A stretch of 64,000 nt of DNA from Chrysomallon squamiferum (GCA_012295275.1 CM022665.1:42637152-42701151); one strand, 5' to 3'; positions 1-13,110 are shown, counted from the stretch's first letter. Translations and numbers: made by a program. Notes: generated by a model from the sequence alone, not told the origin.

Positions 1-24
1 CTTGTGAATTATCGCTTTACAAAG

Positions 25-3000
25 ATGAATTTCTTAAGAAAATCTTTTTTCTCTCGAAAGAGGAACAAGAAAGAATATCACTGAACCAAGTAAGATTTTC
101 AGTGTAATTTATGTATTTACTTATGCATTTTATAACACGTCAAAATTCATTATGTGGGATACATTTACATGCAGCCTTGCAGTTTAGGTTCTATAAATAT
201 TTTGCTATGATTTATAACTGTTTCTGCGAAAACATTAAATGTCTATGGTCAAACCAGTCAATGCCGACAAGGCGAAGATTTAAACTGCATGATTACCGAT
301 TTATATTCATATTTGATTTTATAAATCAACTATTAATAAAATTTATTATCTAGTGCGTTCTCTGATCATTCAAACTTTTAGTGATTAAAATTAGGAATTT
401 ATGTGATTGTTTTAATAACGAGTTACTGTTACTAGTACCACTATCACCATGACTCCAGTTTTAAAAGATTCCCCAACTTTAATCGAAGCACCGACATTCA
501 TAATTAGTTTCAGTATTAGGCTATGTTATCGGATTTAAACGGCGAACGGGTGAAGGGAGATAACTTTGTTCATCCTACTTGCAGTATTATGCCAAGACAT
601 TTGTAGAGTTCTCTTTGAATTTCAGCTAAGTCTATGAAATGCAGGGATTTTACAGCCCTACTTTTTAATTATAATCTAACAGACAATACATCTAACAATA
701 TTATTCTTCTTATTATTTTTTTTTACAAGTGACTATATATTCTTCCCGGAAGGGTATGAAGACGTAGGCATTGGTGATACCACTCACGTATGTTTTATTT
801 GTATTCTTCAATTTTAATACTTTTTTCAAATTAATTCAAAACACCTTTGGTGTGAAACTCATAACTTGGTATAAAAAAAAAAAGAAAAAAAAAAAGAAAC
901 AAATATACAAATAAATTTGAAAAATAAATCAATAAAATTTATAATAATAATAATAATAATAATAAAATTTATAATAATAATAACAAAAATTATAATATTA
1001 ATAATAATAAGAAATATGTTAATTATTGAATGTTTCTTTGATTTCATTAACAACAATACTGCTAATAAAAATATTCTCCATTGTTAAATTATTTGTAAGT
1101 TCAATTTTATTCTTATTTTTTTTTTACAGAATAACACCAACATCTTTGAAATTTATGGTGAGTATTGACTTAAGTTTACACTATACAGTTTCTTTAGTCA
1201 CAATACACATTGCATATATATTTCAATAATTGTTTAATAATAGCAAAAAAAAATATCTATGAAACAATTTGTAGTTTTTAATCATTTTAAATTCATATAT
1301 ATATAACATTCTAATACAAATTTAAACATTTTAATTTTCTGTAATGGATGTTTATTCTGAATTTTGAAATTTTAAATATCAATTTATCTATCAAAGGATT
1401 ATCTAAGTTCTGTAAATCTTGTAGATTTCACATGTCCAGTGACCAAGACATTTCAAGACTGAACACACCCCGGTAATTATCAGTTTAATATTCTTTTTCT
1501 TTGTAATTTATATATTCTTTCCCTCTTTTTTCTTTCTTTCGTCTATTTATTTATTTTAACTATATATATATATATTCTTTGTTTTCAGATTTCTTTTCAT
1601 TAAATATATGAATTTAATATCGTCAGTGTTTTATATGTTAGTAATTTTAAGTGTTAAATGAATTTTTAATTCATCATTATTATTATTTTTCTTTTTTGTA
1701 ATTATGAGGAATACTTTAACTAAGAATGACAATTACTGGTAGGTGTTTGTTGTTAATTAATTGATATGCATCATTTCAGGATAATACATGTGCGAGGGAG
1801 GAGGAAGAAGACCTCATTGTAAGTTTCAAACCTTAATTTGATGATTCAGTTCCATTTTATTTTATTACACTGTCCTTACAAAATCCTGTATTAATATTCT
1901 TTATTAAATCAGGTAATACATATTTATTAAAAACAGACTGAAATTTAATTTATAACACTGAATTATAAAAACATAATGCAGTTTAAAAACTGAGTGATAT
2001 TTCCCACCAACAGCATAGTTACCTGACTCCGTTAAAGAAATTAAAACAACATTAAATCATTTTAAAATTTTAAGAAAGAAATTTTAAAACTTACAAAACT
2101 AAAATGAATTCTATAATTTCACTTTCCAGTTCTATATTGAAATTGATGGCTACACTCCACCGACCGGTGAGTATTTTTAATCAACCTATTCGTGCACATT
2201 TACTGTACACCAATGTTTTAAGAGACACCTTGCAATGATAAACAACTAAAATAATGTACATATCCATTTTTTAGAAAATGAAAGAAATTATCATTCCAGT
2301 GCTCAAATGATTATTCTACTTAATTATCTACAAGTTAAAATATACTAAAATCGTGGCAGTATATGTTTCTTAATAAACCATTGACAGTTGCAAACAATAT
2401 AAAACCATATTTTAACTCTATGTTGTCTAATCTGATCTAAATTTTAAATTATTTTAATTTAAGAAAAAAACTTGTTATAAAATAAATAAATAAAATAAAA
2501 TATTAAAAAGTAAATAAAGACTAGTTAATGTCGATGTTTAATGTCAACATCCCCATTAGAGATTGCGCTAGACTATTTATTATGGCTGATATTTGAGATA
2601 TACAGGATCAGTTCTACTCACAGCAATTTCCCAATCCATTCAGAGACCCATCACTCATTTATGAAGGAAACTGAATCCCTATGGAAAGATGCCTTTAAAG
2701 TATCTCCTTTTAGTCAGTAAGCCCATAGTGTATTCTATGTAGTTTTCCTTTCCTGACCTCTGTAAATTAAAAACATAATTTAGTCCATTCATTCACTTTT
2801 TTAATTGTGAAACTAAAACAAAACTAAAAAATCTCAGTATAGTTTATTCCTTTATTAAATTTTATGAAAAATTCTATTTAGATTTTATATTTCATGACAC
2901 TTATATTAAGATTTTACATTACTTTGTTCATTAATGTATGGGAAGTGTAGTGATAAAAAACTATAATGTTAAATGTGTTATTGTCTCTTTATTCAGACTC

Positions 3001-3733
3001 CACAGATAGAAGAACATGAAAGAAGGGTGTGTATAGCTTTTTAACATCTTGAATTATAGTTATAAAATGTCTTATAGAATACTTTATATATCAGTAAGTG
3101 AAGACAATTAATTAAAGCATTCATAACTATATCCACTGCAATCTGCTATTTTGTTTATTTTCAGTTTGTTTGGCAGTGAATAACACTCTATAGATGACAT
3201 TTAATAAAATTTTATAATCAATAATTATTACATATAACATATTATTATAATTCTCTTTCCTTAATATTAAGAAAGTTTGGCCCCTAAAAAGAAAATCTGG
3301 AAGTTAGACAATTTATTTAGTCTACAGTTTCAAATTTCATTTTACTTACAGGTCCACTCCTCTGAAAAAAACACCGATCATGAGTGAGTTACTACTAAAA
3401 AATCTTAATTAATGTTTTTAACAAAAAATTCTACAAAAGAAAGTAACCATTAACATCAATCAGATAAAGTGACTATTAACATAAGAATAGGAAAATGTAT
3501 TTCTTTGTCATTTGAAAAAAATAGTGGTAGTAAATTTTTTTTACATGTTATTAAATCTTGATTTGTCATGTTAGTATTTTAAAAGCTTTATTTAATATCA
3601 AAATTACTTTGTTATAAATATTTGATTCATGTTTCTTAGAAGTATATCTTTGCCTCAAATAAACTGTTTAATAAATACAGTTACAAAAGGTAAAGAGTTT
3701 GAGAACAAAAGGTGTTCTTTTATTATTTCCTTT

Positions 3734-3780
<47 letters not shown>

Positions 3781-5363
3781 TTGTTATTGTTATTATTGTT
3801 GTTATTATTTCAAAATAGATGGTTTATCTTTTTGGTATTTTGCAGCTTTCATCCTGACCAAAACATAAATGCACATTTGAATGCACATTAGTTGTTAATA
3901 AATATAATTATTTTGTCATTTACAACTTAACATTTTCCATAATATCAGAGAAAAAAAAAAAATAATAATAAAAAAAATAATAATAAAAAAATAATAATAA
4001 ATAATAATAATAAGAATAAACAACTAAGTTTTAAAAAGTAAAATAAACACAAGTTAATTGTTGTGTTTAATGTGAGCATCCCACTTGGAGATTGTGCTAG
4101 ACTATTTATTGTGGCTGAGATTTGAGATATACAGGATCAATTCTACTTACAGCCATTTCCCAATCCAGTCAGAGCCTGATTACCGATTTATCAAGAATAC
4201 TGAATCCCTATGGAAAGATGCCTTTAAAATATCTCCTTTTACGTAGAAATCCTATGGTGTATTGTCTGTAGTTTTCCTTTCCTGACCTCTGTAAAAGAAA
4301 AATATAATTTAATCCATTCATTCACTTTTTCTTTATTCTGAAACTAAAAGGTCTCAGCATAGTTTATTCTATTTATTAACGTTTACGAAAGATTCTGTTT
4401 AGATTTTATATTTCATGATGCTTATATTAACATTTTATATTACTTTCTTCATTAATGTGTGTAAAGTGTAATGATAAAAATGTAATATGTTAAATGTGCT
4501 TTTGTCTCTTTAACCAGACTCCGCAGACAGACGAGAAGAAAAGAAAGGTGTAGTATAACTTTTTAACATTTCGAAAGATTGTTATTATTAAATGTCCTAC
4601 AGAATACGTTATATATCAGTAAGTGATCATGATGGATGCCAAGAGTTAATTAAAGAGAGCCTGTACACTTTCAAAATTTATAAGTGTTCATTGCTACATC
4701 CACTGCAATCTGCTATTTTGCTTATTTTCAGTTTCTTTGGCAGTGAATAGCACTGTAGAGATGATATGTGTTAACTGCACATATAAATATCAGTAATGAC
4801 TCTTTCATAATCCTGAAATGTACTACAAAAATAAATAACCAAGTTATGAAATAAAGAGAGAAAAAAAGGAAAAAGAAAAGAATAAACTCCTACTGTCATC
4901 AATTAATACATATTAGATATTAATACATATATCGTTCCTTAATATTAACAAAATTTAGCCTCTAAAAAGAAAATTTGAAAGTAACAAACTTTATTAAAAC
5001 TACAATTTCAATTTTCATTTTACTTACAGGTCCACTTCTCTGGGGAAAACACCATACACAAGTGAGTTACTATTAATATATCTTAATTAATGTTATTAAC
5101 AAACAAAACAAACAGAAACAAAGTAACCATTAAGAAGAATCAGATAAAGTTACTATTGACATAAGCATAGGAAAATGTATTTCTCTGTCATTTGAAAAAG
5201 AATCATTGGTAGTAATTTTCTGACATGTTATTAGATCTTGATTTGTCATGTAACTATTTTGAAATTTTTATTTAATAACAAAATACTTTGGTTTAATAAA
5301 TTCTTTAATAAATAAACACAGATAGAAAAAGCGAAAGAGTTCAAGAACAAAATGTGTTCTTTT

Positions 5364-5411
<48 letters not shown>

Positions 5412-5425
5412 TTATTTATTTATTA

Positions 5426-5461
<36 letters not shown>

Positions 5462-5920
5462 TTCCCTTCAAAACATATGGTTTATCTTTATTGGTATTTT
5501 GCAGGTTTCATCCTGACCAAAAAATTAAGTCCACACCACTGCAACAGCTATTTCGTGTTTTTTGCCTGTGTATGTATAAAGAAAAGAAAAATTACATATT
5601 TTCTAAATCATTCATTCTTCTAATCATCCATCCAGTATTTTCTTTACAACCAACTGAACCTAAAACAAATCCCATACATGCAACTGATAACAGAAATACA
5701 ATTAGTATATAAAAACAAGATATCTACTCATATATAATTATTAGATAAAATCAATACATTTACTTTGAACAGTTTATTATACAAATGTGTTTCACCTAGT
5801 AACTTCATTATCACTGGAGTGGGCTTAAATATTCATTCATTTGTTTGTTTTACAGACCACTAAGGAAACCAGAACAAGAAAAAGGACAGGACTGGTTTTA
5901 TACATTATAGTTTATTGATT
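25..5920 (+). pseudogene. Copy A of an unrecognised microexon gene, decayed
   Basis: This is the degenerate partner of the intact-looking gene at 33.0-39.3 kb. Alignable exons are 25-89, 730-787, 1130-1157, 1425-1472, 1780-1818, 2130-2166, 2997-3026, 3352-3383, from 3846, 4518-4547, 5030-5061, from 5505 and from 5856. Most keep AG acceptors and GT donors. Damage relative to copy B is clear. Codon 20 in exon 1 is TGA (82-84) where B has CCA. Exon 4 has lost two T's, which shifts the frame and gives TGA. The 68-nt exon 7 and its flanks (about 0.37 kb) are absent between 2466 and 2520. The donor of the exon at 3846 is deleted. Introns remain highly similar to copy B, so this is a DNA-level duplicate and not a retrocopy. 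Function is unknown. A shorter product from a later start cannot be excluded. Confidence 0.7.
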
Positions 5921-5924
5921 GAAT

Positions 5925-5974
5925 TTAATTTTTTGTAAATAACAAATGAAATGTAATTAAATTTCTTATTATTG

Positions 5975-6011
<37 letters not shown>

Positions 6012-7105
6012 ATTGTAAATATTTTAACTGATTAGTTTTTTGATTAAATATAATTAGTTTGTAAATATCAAATGAAATACAATTAAACTTTTTATTAGTT
6101 TTTTATAAAAATGTAAATATGTCTACATACTAGTTTTTTGATTAACTTTAATTGTTTTGTAAATAACAAATGAAATACAATTAAACTTTTTATTAGTTTT
6201 TTATAAAAATGTAAATATGTCTACATACTAGTTTTTTGATTAACTTTAATTGTTTTGTAAATAACAAATGAAATAGTTAAACTTTTTATTATTGTAGGAA
6301 AAAAACACTGTAAATATGTGTATATACTAGTTTTTTGATTAAATATAATTGTTTTGTAAATAACAAATGAAATACAATGAAACTTTTTAGTAGTGTAGGA
6401 AATAAACAGTGTAAATATGTGTATATACTAGTTTTTTGATTAAATATAATTGTTTTGTAAATAACAAATCAAATAAAATGAAACTTTTTAGTAGTGTAGC
6501 AAGAAAACTCCTATAAATATGTGTATATACTAGTTTTTTGATTAACTTTAATTGACTTGTAAATAACAAATGAAATAGTTAAACTTTTTATTATTGTAGG
6601 AAAAAACCCGCTGTAAATATGCGTATATACTAGTTTTTTGATTAAATATAATTGTTTTGTAAATAACAAATGAAATACAATGAAACTTTTTATTAGTGTA
6701 AATAAAATAACCAAAAAATGTAAATTGTACATACTAGTTTTTTTTATTAAATATACTTTTTTGTAAATAACAAATGAAATAGAATTAATTTTTTTTATAG
6801 TAGAAAGAAAAAACCCTTTAAATGTGTACATACTAGTTTTTGATTAAATTTAATTGTTTTGGAAATAACAAATGAAATACAATTAAACTTTTTATTATTG
6901 TAGGAAAAAACCCCTGTAAATATGTGTATATACTAGTTTTTTGATTAACTTTAATTTCTTTGTAAATAATAAATGAAATAAAATTAAACTTCTTTTTATT
7001 ATTGTAAGAAAACAAAACCTGTAAATATGTGTACATACTAGATTTTTGATTATATATAATTGTTTTGTAAATAACAAATAAAATACAATGAAACTTTTTA
7101 TTTCT
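5925..7105 (+). repeat. Satellite array A (about 100-110 bp monomers) at the 3' end of copy A
   Basis: About eleven tandem monomers share the core 'tactagttttttgattaa', then a 'ttgttttgtaaataacaaa' segment, then 'aaactttttattattgta'. The first monomer is continuous with the end of the terminal exon of copy A (5856 onward), which contains the same blocks, so the array looks like an expansion of the gene's 3' end. Most monomers carry TGTAAATA once or twice on the plus strand. Open frames on the minus strand here are repeat artefacts. Confidence 0.85.
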
Positions 7106-8909
7106 CGTTTGTTTTTATTTATCAAACTAAAAAACTGAATTTGATTTGACATATAACTCCGAGATTCTTTATAAATATTCATAACATTTGAAGATATTGA
7201 ATTTAAACTTAATTAAGTAAAAACAGTTCAGTGCAATTAGTTAATGTTGAAATAAGTGCACAGGAAGTGTAAAAACTAAGAATATATATGTGTCTTTATT
7301 AATAACATGTTTATAGTAGAAAACTGAAGACAGGTATTATAATTTTTAAATATGACAAGATTTAAATTTTTCATCAAGAATAATGAAAATAAAAAAAAAA
7401 AACCGTAAAAAATAAAAAAAGGGAATAAAAAAGATCTTTTTAATATAAATATGTAAAAATAATGCTTTCCAATTTGATAGGGGAAAGCTGATTATCAACA
7501 GAGTGATCCCATCTTAGTAACACACCTCTCTATCCAGCACAATCAAAATTAAACCTAACGCAGAAAGGACAAGTCTGTCATTTAAAAAGTAAGAGAAAAA
7601 ATAAAAATAAAATAAAACGAGAGAAAATAATTCTTCGTTTCGTTCTATTCCCCCCACTAAAGACGAAGCCCCTCTTTTCTATATAAACCCCATCAAAAGA
7701 TGAGTCTTTAAATCGATTAATAGTAATGTTGGAATATTCGGAACTCTTTTCCCCAAAATGACGGAAAATATTTGCAATTTCAAATATTCTGATGACATTT
7801 CACTTAAGTTAATGTGACTTATTCGAGAAATGACAATAATTCGAATAAAAGAACCCAGGTTTAAAATAGATATTGTAAGATCGATTTAAAAATTAAACTG
7901 TCAACAAATTCGATTTAGCGTGTCTTATAATTAGCATTACGCAATCCAAAAAGTCCGTAGTTATAAGATATCGAAGTCGTACATTCTGCCCTTCGATGTG
8001 CGATCAAAAAACAGCAGAACTAAATCCTAAAGGGAAACAACTCTAGACTACATTTTTCATTTCCGTTTTCTTATAACCCAAACGTGAAGTCATAAAAGTG
8101 ATTTTTTTTTTTTTTTTTTAAGAAGTTAGGTTTTGGAACTAAATTTAAATAATTCATTAACACATCAAGCACCAACTTTATACTTCATTTTCTTGTTAAG
8201 TTGTTGAACTGTTAGTATGAGTAAAGTTAGGGTTGTTTGTTGTTTTATTATTATTAATAATGTAAACTATTGAGTGACCACAGGAAGTTTTCGTTTATTA
8301 CATGAATTATATAATTATTAACTGTTTATATGAAATACGTTGATGTGACATTAACATATTTCTTTTTCTTTTTTTTTTTTTTTTTTTTTTTAAACATAAC
8401 AACCACTAGTAATGTGTATTATTGTTTTTAAATTTCATATACTTTCCCCAGTTCAGTCATAAGAGATCATTAAGAAGAGTCAGTTTTAGGAAAACAACAA
8501 AATGATTTATTTAAAAATACTCATAATATTGACCTCACAACAGAAAGGAATCAGAAGTCACATATACAGGAACCAGAACTAACATTTATTTCTAAGATGA
8601 CTAAATATAGTAATATATTTTAAAAGTTTAATAATAAAACTCTTAAATTGAGAAGAAATACTTTTTATTTTTTATTTATTTTTTCAATTTATTGACACAT
8701 TTCTAATTATTATTTTTTTTACAGATTAATTATTTTTGCAAAGTAAACAAGATCCATGTTTAGAGCAGTGACATGCTTGGGCTACTTCACACCCACACCC
8801 ATACAGATGCAGGGCATTCCTGTTATGCTTAATTTTAATTTCTAAAATCTCTCTCTCTCTCTCTCATCAATATTTTCTCAAGTGAGGGTTGTTTTTTATT
8901 TTTTAATAG
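7106..8909. other. Non-coding spacer after satellite A
   Basis: AT-rich sequence with long A and T runs (7390-7420, 8100-8120, 8367-8392). No convincing exon is seen. A block at about 7850-8060 is duplicated at about 44.65-44.89 kb and is annotated separately. A short CT run lies at 8848-8865. Confidence 0.6.
7850..8060 (+). repeat. Downstream duplicated block, copy A
   Basis: About 210 bp aligns in the same orientation with about 44650-44885. Shared strings include 'atccaaaaagtccgtagtta' and 'aaagggaaacaactctagac'. It marks the right-hand limit of the A/B segmental duplication. Confidence 0.8.
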
Positions 8910-10620
8910 ACAACCACAGAACTCGAAAGACTGAAAAAGGTTTCAGGATTCACTGCATAGAGAAAGCTAGTACAGGTACTAAAAAGTTTGGCCCAAAAGA
9001 TGAAAAGTAATACTGTGAGATTTTAAATATTTCTTCTTATTAAGTAACTTAGTAATTTGATATAAATATATTTTTTAAAATTAAAAACTCAGCATTTGTT
9101 TGTTTATTTTTAAATTGTTTGGCAATGATATTAATTAATAAAAATATTATTATTATTATTATTATTCAGTTTTCAGACATTTCATTAAATAAAATAATTA
9201 TAAAAATAACATTAAAATATGTTATCTCTTTTCAGATACATTGGTTACAACTGCAAACAGACTGGTTTACTTACTAAAACAGACTCAGATTCCTCCAGTA
9301 GTAAATCGCAGCAGGTAACTTTTTATTATATTTTATTATTGTGTGTGTGTGTGTGTGTGTGTTTAAAATAAATGATGACTTTATTACAGAAACATTGTGA
9401 CTAAACAATTAAATAAAAAGAAATATGAAGAGCACATTAACAAGAAAAAATAACAAACAATTCAGGCTTTAGGCTAATACCATTTAGACATATTTTAGTA
9501 AGAAACAACTAATCAACACATTAAGAAAAACCATGTAAAACCATGACTTGGAAATGGACAAAATATACTAGAATACCAATGTTAACTGCAGTGCATGGAA
9601 TCAATACAGATTACTGAAATATTTTTATTTTTTATTTTTTTTATTCCTAATATAATTTTTATTTTTTACTGAAATTTAGCAACAGAAAATGTAGAACAGG
9701 AATTCTTGTTTGTGGGTACAGAGTGCAGGAAATTACTGGCCATTAGAAATCTCAAACAGGAGGTAAAAGTATGTATTTTTACCTTTTAAATTACAATTTT
9801 AAAAACAAATAAGTAACCAAAAACTAAATTCCCACAAAAAAACAACAATCTTTGCATTTTAGAGATTAAACGAATAAGGTATAGAAGTTAGTATTTTATA
9901 TTTTCTGTTTGTAAAGAAAAATAATAAATAAATAAAATAAAATAAACAGACCAAAAAATCTTGATGTATTAAGAGAATCAAAGAATAAGGTTACTAAAAA
10001 GTTCTTGTATCTTATTTTTATGATGTTTAAAGAGTACAGGGAATGCAGCCACCCGTGTTAATTTTTGTTTGATACAAGGAAAAAACAAAAAAACTGTTTC
10101 ATGAACTGATTTACGAGGGAATTGGTATTGATGTCATACATGCAGATACAACACAGATACAGGTAAGTTTTTTTTATTTTTTTTATTATTATCTTTATTT
10201 TTTAAATTTTTGTTTGTTTGTCAAAATGAGGATATAGTTAAGATGTATTTAGTATGAAAAGAAGTATGTTATTTTGATTTTTATTTAATTTATATCTTTT
10301 ATAGACCATTAAGCAATAAGGGAGAATTCTGTACTGATTAAATTTCTTTTAATTATTTTCATACTAAATTCTTAATTTAATTATTAGTTAACAAAGATAT
10401 ATAATTTTTTTGACATTGTCATGAGAACGTATATATATTTGTAACATAATTATTTTATAAATATATTTACTTTCTGTTTTTATTTATTTTCTTTCTTTCT
10501 TTTTTATATTTATATATATATATTATATATATATATTTTCAATAGCTTTATATTGATGACAGAAATACTGAACATAAATAAGATTCATTATCTTTTTTGT
10601 TTCTTTTATTTCTTTTTATA

Positions 10621-10657
<37 letters not shown>

Positions 10658-11280
10658 GTCTTTTTAATTCTGTTTTTCATTTAGTTTATGATAAAAACAT
10701 AAATATAATATTAAATGTTGATTATAAATTATATACAGTTTTATTTTGTCAAATACCATGTTATTTAAGATAGATCTTTTTATTTTATTTATTTTTATTA
10801 TTTATTTATTTATTTAAATTTTTAAATTTAATTTTTTTCATTTTAAATTTCAATACATAAATATAATATTAAATGATTTATTAGTTATCAATTTTATTTG
10901 ATTAAATACCACATTGTAAAGATACATCTTTTTTATTTTATTTATTTTATATTATTTATTTATTTAAATTTTCAAATTTATTTTGGTTTTTTCTCTTAAT
11001 TTGTGATAGATATATAAATATATTAAAAGATAATTATAAACTGTATGATTTTATTTCATTAAATGCTTTGAGAGTTTTAGAGGTTCTTAATTTTCTGCAA
11101 ACTGTATCATAAAATTCCATTTATTATAGCAGATAACTTACAATTAGTTGGGTTTTTGTTTTTTGTAATTTATTATATTATTATTATTCTTTATTTTTTT
11201 TACAGGTAGAAAGTTTTTTAAGGAAGGAGGAGAAAAGCAATTACTTTCTTCAGAGAGGATGACATAATAAATGGCAGAAG
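8910..11280 (+). pseudogene. DDX52/Rok1-like DEAD-box RNA helicase remnant with introns
   Basis: Exon-like blocks encode pieces in the order expected for DDX52 (Rok1 family, 18S rRNA processing in the nucleolus). 8910-9006 gives GFRIHCIEKAS and KKFGPK. 9236-9314 gives TLVTTANRLVYLLKQ. 9680-9762 gives TENVEQEFLFVGTECRKLLA. 10040-10162 gives GMQPPVLIFV, then [20 protein letters not shown]. 11206-11280 gives KAITFFREDD. AG and GT boundaries are kept, so it is not a processed copy. Defects: TGA at 10070-10072 inside the conserved region after LIFV, stops upstream of KAITFF, and exon phases that do not join between the second and third blocks. The segment carrying helicase motif V and most of motif VI is missing between 10162 and 11206. 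The DEAD motif block is also not found between 9314 and 9680. Family assignment rests on remembered DDX52 sequence similarity. A functional locus elsewhere is expected. Confidence 0.72.
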
Positions 11281-11814
11281 GTAACAAGACTTTAATAACA
11301 ACAGTAAATATATTTTCCCATTATTTTAATTTTATTAAAATTATTATTATTATTATTATTATTATTTATTTAATTTTTTTTTTCAAGTAAGTCACATACA
11401 TGTCAAACCAGGTTTTAAGACAACTTCTCCCCAGGACAATTGCCCCTAGGATAACTGCCCCCATTTTTTTCTTCCAATAATGATTTTCAAGCATAACAAC
11501 ATAAATATATGTATAAGGACAGGTTTTTTAATATTCAAAAAATAATAGACCACATATAAAATGGAATTTAGAGTTCTCTAGTAAAGCTTTATATAGCAAC
11601 TGTTCGTTAATGAAGAATAAAATGTCATCTGTTATTTCATAAACATTTAGTACTGACGATAGAAGACAGAAATACAGTACAAAAATATGTTAGCTATCAC
11701 AATAAATTTGTGTGATAATGTTTATTTGACATAAAATTAGGTGTTCAGAATGAGATTTTAATTTTATGGACATTTAGTATTCAGCATATTACATTTTGAA
11801 AATACATAAATGTA
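11281..11814. other. Spacer between the helicase remnant and the minisatellite
   Basis: Contains an ATT microsatellite (11341-11366) and, at about 11425-11470, two related direct repeats of the type 'ggacaattgcccctaggata' that resemble dispersed-repeat ends. No exon was recognised. Confidence 0.5.
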
Positions 11815-12537
11815 GTGATATCATTACACTAAATAATACTTTGTGAAAAGGTAACTATAATGGTATTATTACATTACAGAAATACACTGTGAAAAGGTAA
11901 CTAATGTTACTATTACGTTACAGAAATACACTGTGAAAAGGTAACTATAATGGTATTATTACGTTACAGAAATACACTGTGAAAAGGTAACTAATGTTGT
12001 TATTACGTTACAGAAATACACTGTGAAAAGGTAACAATAATGTTATTATTACATTACAGAAATACACTGTGAAAAGGTAACTAATGTTACTATTACGTTA
12101 CAGAAATACACTGTGAAAAGGTAACTAATGTTACTATTACGTTACAGAAATACACTGTGAAAAGGTAACAATAATGTTGTTATTACGTTACAGAAATACA
12201 CTGTGAAAAGGTAACTAATGTTACTATTACGTTACAGAAATACACTGTGAAAAGGTAACTAATGTTGTTATTACGTTACAGAAATACACTGTGAAAAGGT
12301 AACAATAATGTTATTATTACATTACAGAAATACACTGTGAAAAGGTAACTAATGTTACTATTACGTTACAGAAATACACTGTGAAAAGGTAACTAATGTT
12401 ACGTTACAGAAATACACTATGAAAAGGTAACTAATGTTACTATTACGTTACAGAAATACACTGTGAAAAGGTAACTAATGTTACTATTACATTACAGAAA
12501 TACACTGTGAAAAGGCAACAATAATGTTATTATTACG
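11815..12537 (+). repeat. 43-46 bp minisatellite with splice-site-like units
   Basis: About 15 full units plus partial ends. The core is 'ttacagaaatacactgtgaa' followed by 'aaggtaac'. Each unit therefore reads as a pyrimidine-containing lead, an AG, a 17-nt block and a GTAA donor-like string. Spacers are 'taatgttactattacg' or 'aataatgttattattaca' and alternate in a loose higher-order pattern. One unit is shorter (about 12395-12415) and one has a C in place of T at the donor-like site (about 12515). Confidence 0.9.
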
Positions 12538-12984
12538 TGGTTGAGGAGTTCACCACCAATCATCTGGGTTTTTTCTACTTCATTCAGTGCTTGCTCGTGT
12601 TTTAAAATTTCTATAAACTTCCAGAAATTTGGTTGGTAGGTACCAGTGTTTGCATGGAAACGAAGGTGCCACCTTTTGCGAAGTTGTTAGTCTGTGGCAA
12701 ATTCTGTATGTGGAATATATCTTTCTTTTAGATGTTTGGAACTGGGATGCTGAGATCTTGAGTTAACATTAAGGATGCAAATGATGTTAAGAAATGAGTT
12801 AAAAGGTGTTATACAGTTACACTGTTTCAATGGTGGCAGCTGTCTCAAATTACTTTTCTTGTCCAAATGGTCACATTTATGTTTTTCGCATAGCGCATTA
12901 AGTTTTAAACAATAAGAAAAATAAAAATGAAATATAAAGGGTTACTGTCCTCAGCAGTGTAATTATCATCTATATTTCTATCTT

Positions 12985-13079
12985 ACATTTCAGCAGAAGA
13001 TGCAGTTTTCACTCAGATTCGTCTGTCACTGCCTTCAGACACTAAAGCAGAATCCAGGACATTGCTAAGTTTTCAGTAA
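12985..13079 (+). other. Candidate exon, unrecognised
   Basis: After an acceptor-like 'ttacatttcag' there is one open frame that includes IRLSLPSDTKAES and ends at a TAA at about 13077. The composition is protein-like, unlike the surrounding AT-rich DNA. I recognise no family. It might be a terminal exon or part of a decayed gene. Confidence 0.3.
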
Positions 13080-13110
13080 TAATAACATGCTAACAACATT
13101 ATTACAGCAC

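Noticed and set aside
111-353. 80-codon plus-strand open frame, repeated at 33133-33375
   Set aside because: It lies in intron 1 of both duplicate copies. It is similar because the whole segment is duplicated, and frame-level constraint is not evident.
6387-7182. Series of minus-strand open frames rich in LLFTKQLYLIKKLVYTHIY
   Set aside because: They are translations of the satellite monomers in array A (the same occurs in array B, 39.6-43.6 kb) and not genes.
11425-11470. GGACAATTGCCCC-type short direct repeats as a mobile element end
   Set aside because: Only two units and no matching second terminus or target duplication were found, so no element can be delimited.
11815-12537. CRISPR-like array of regular repeats
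   Set aside because: Eukaryotic context, spacers are not unique (they are part of the repeating unit), and there are no cas genes.
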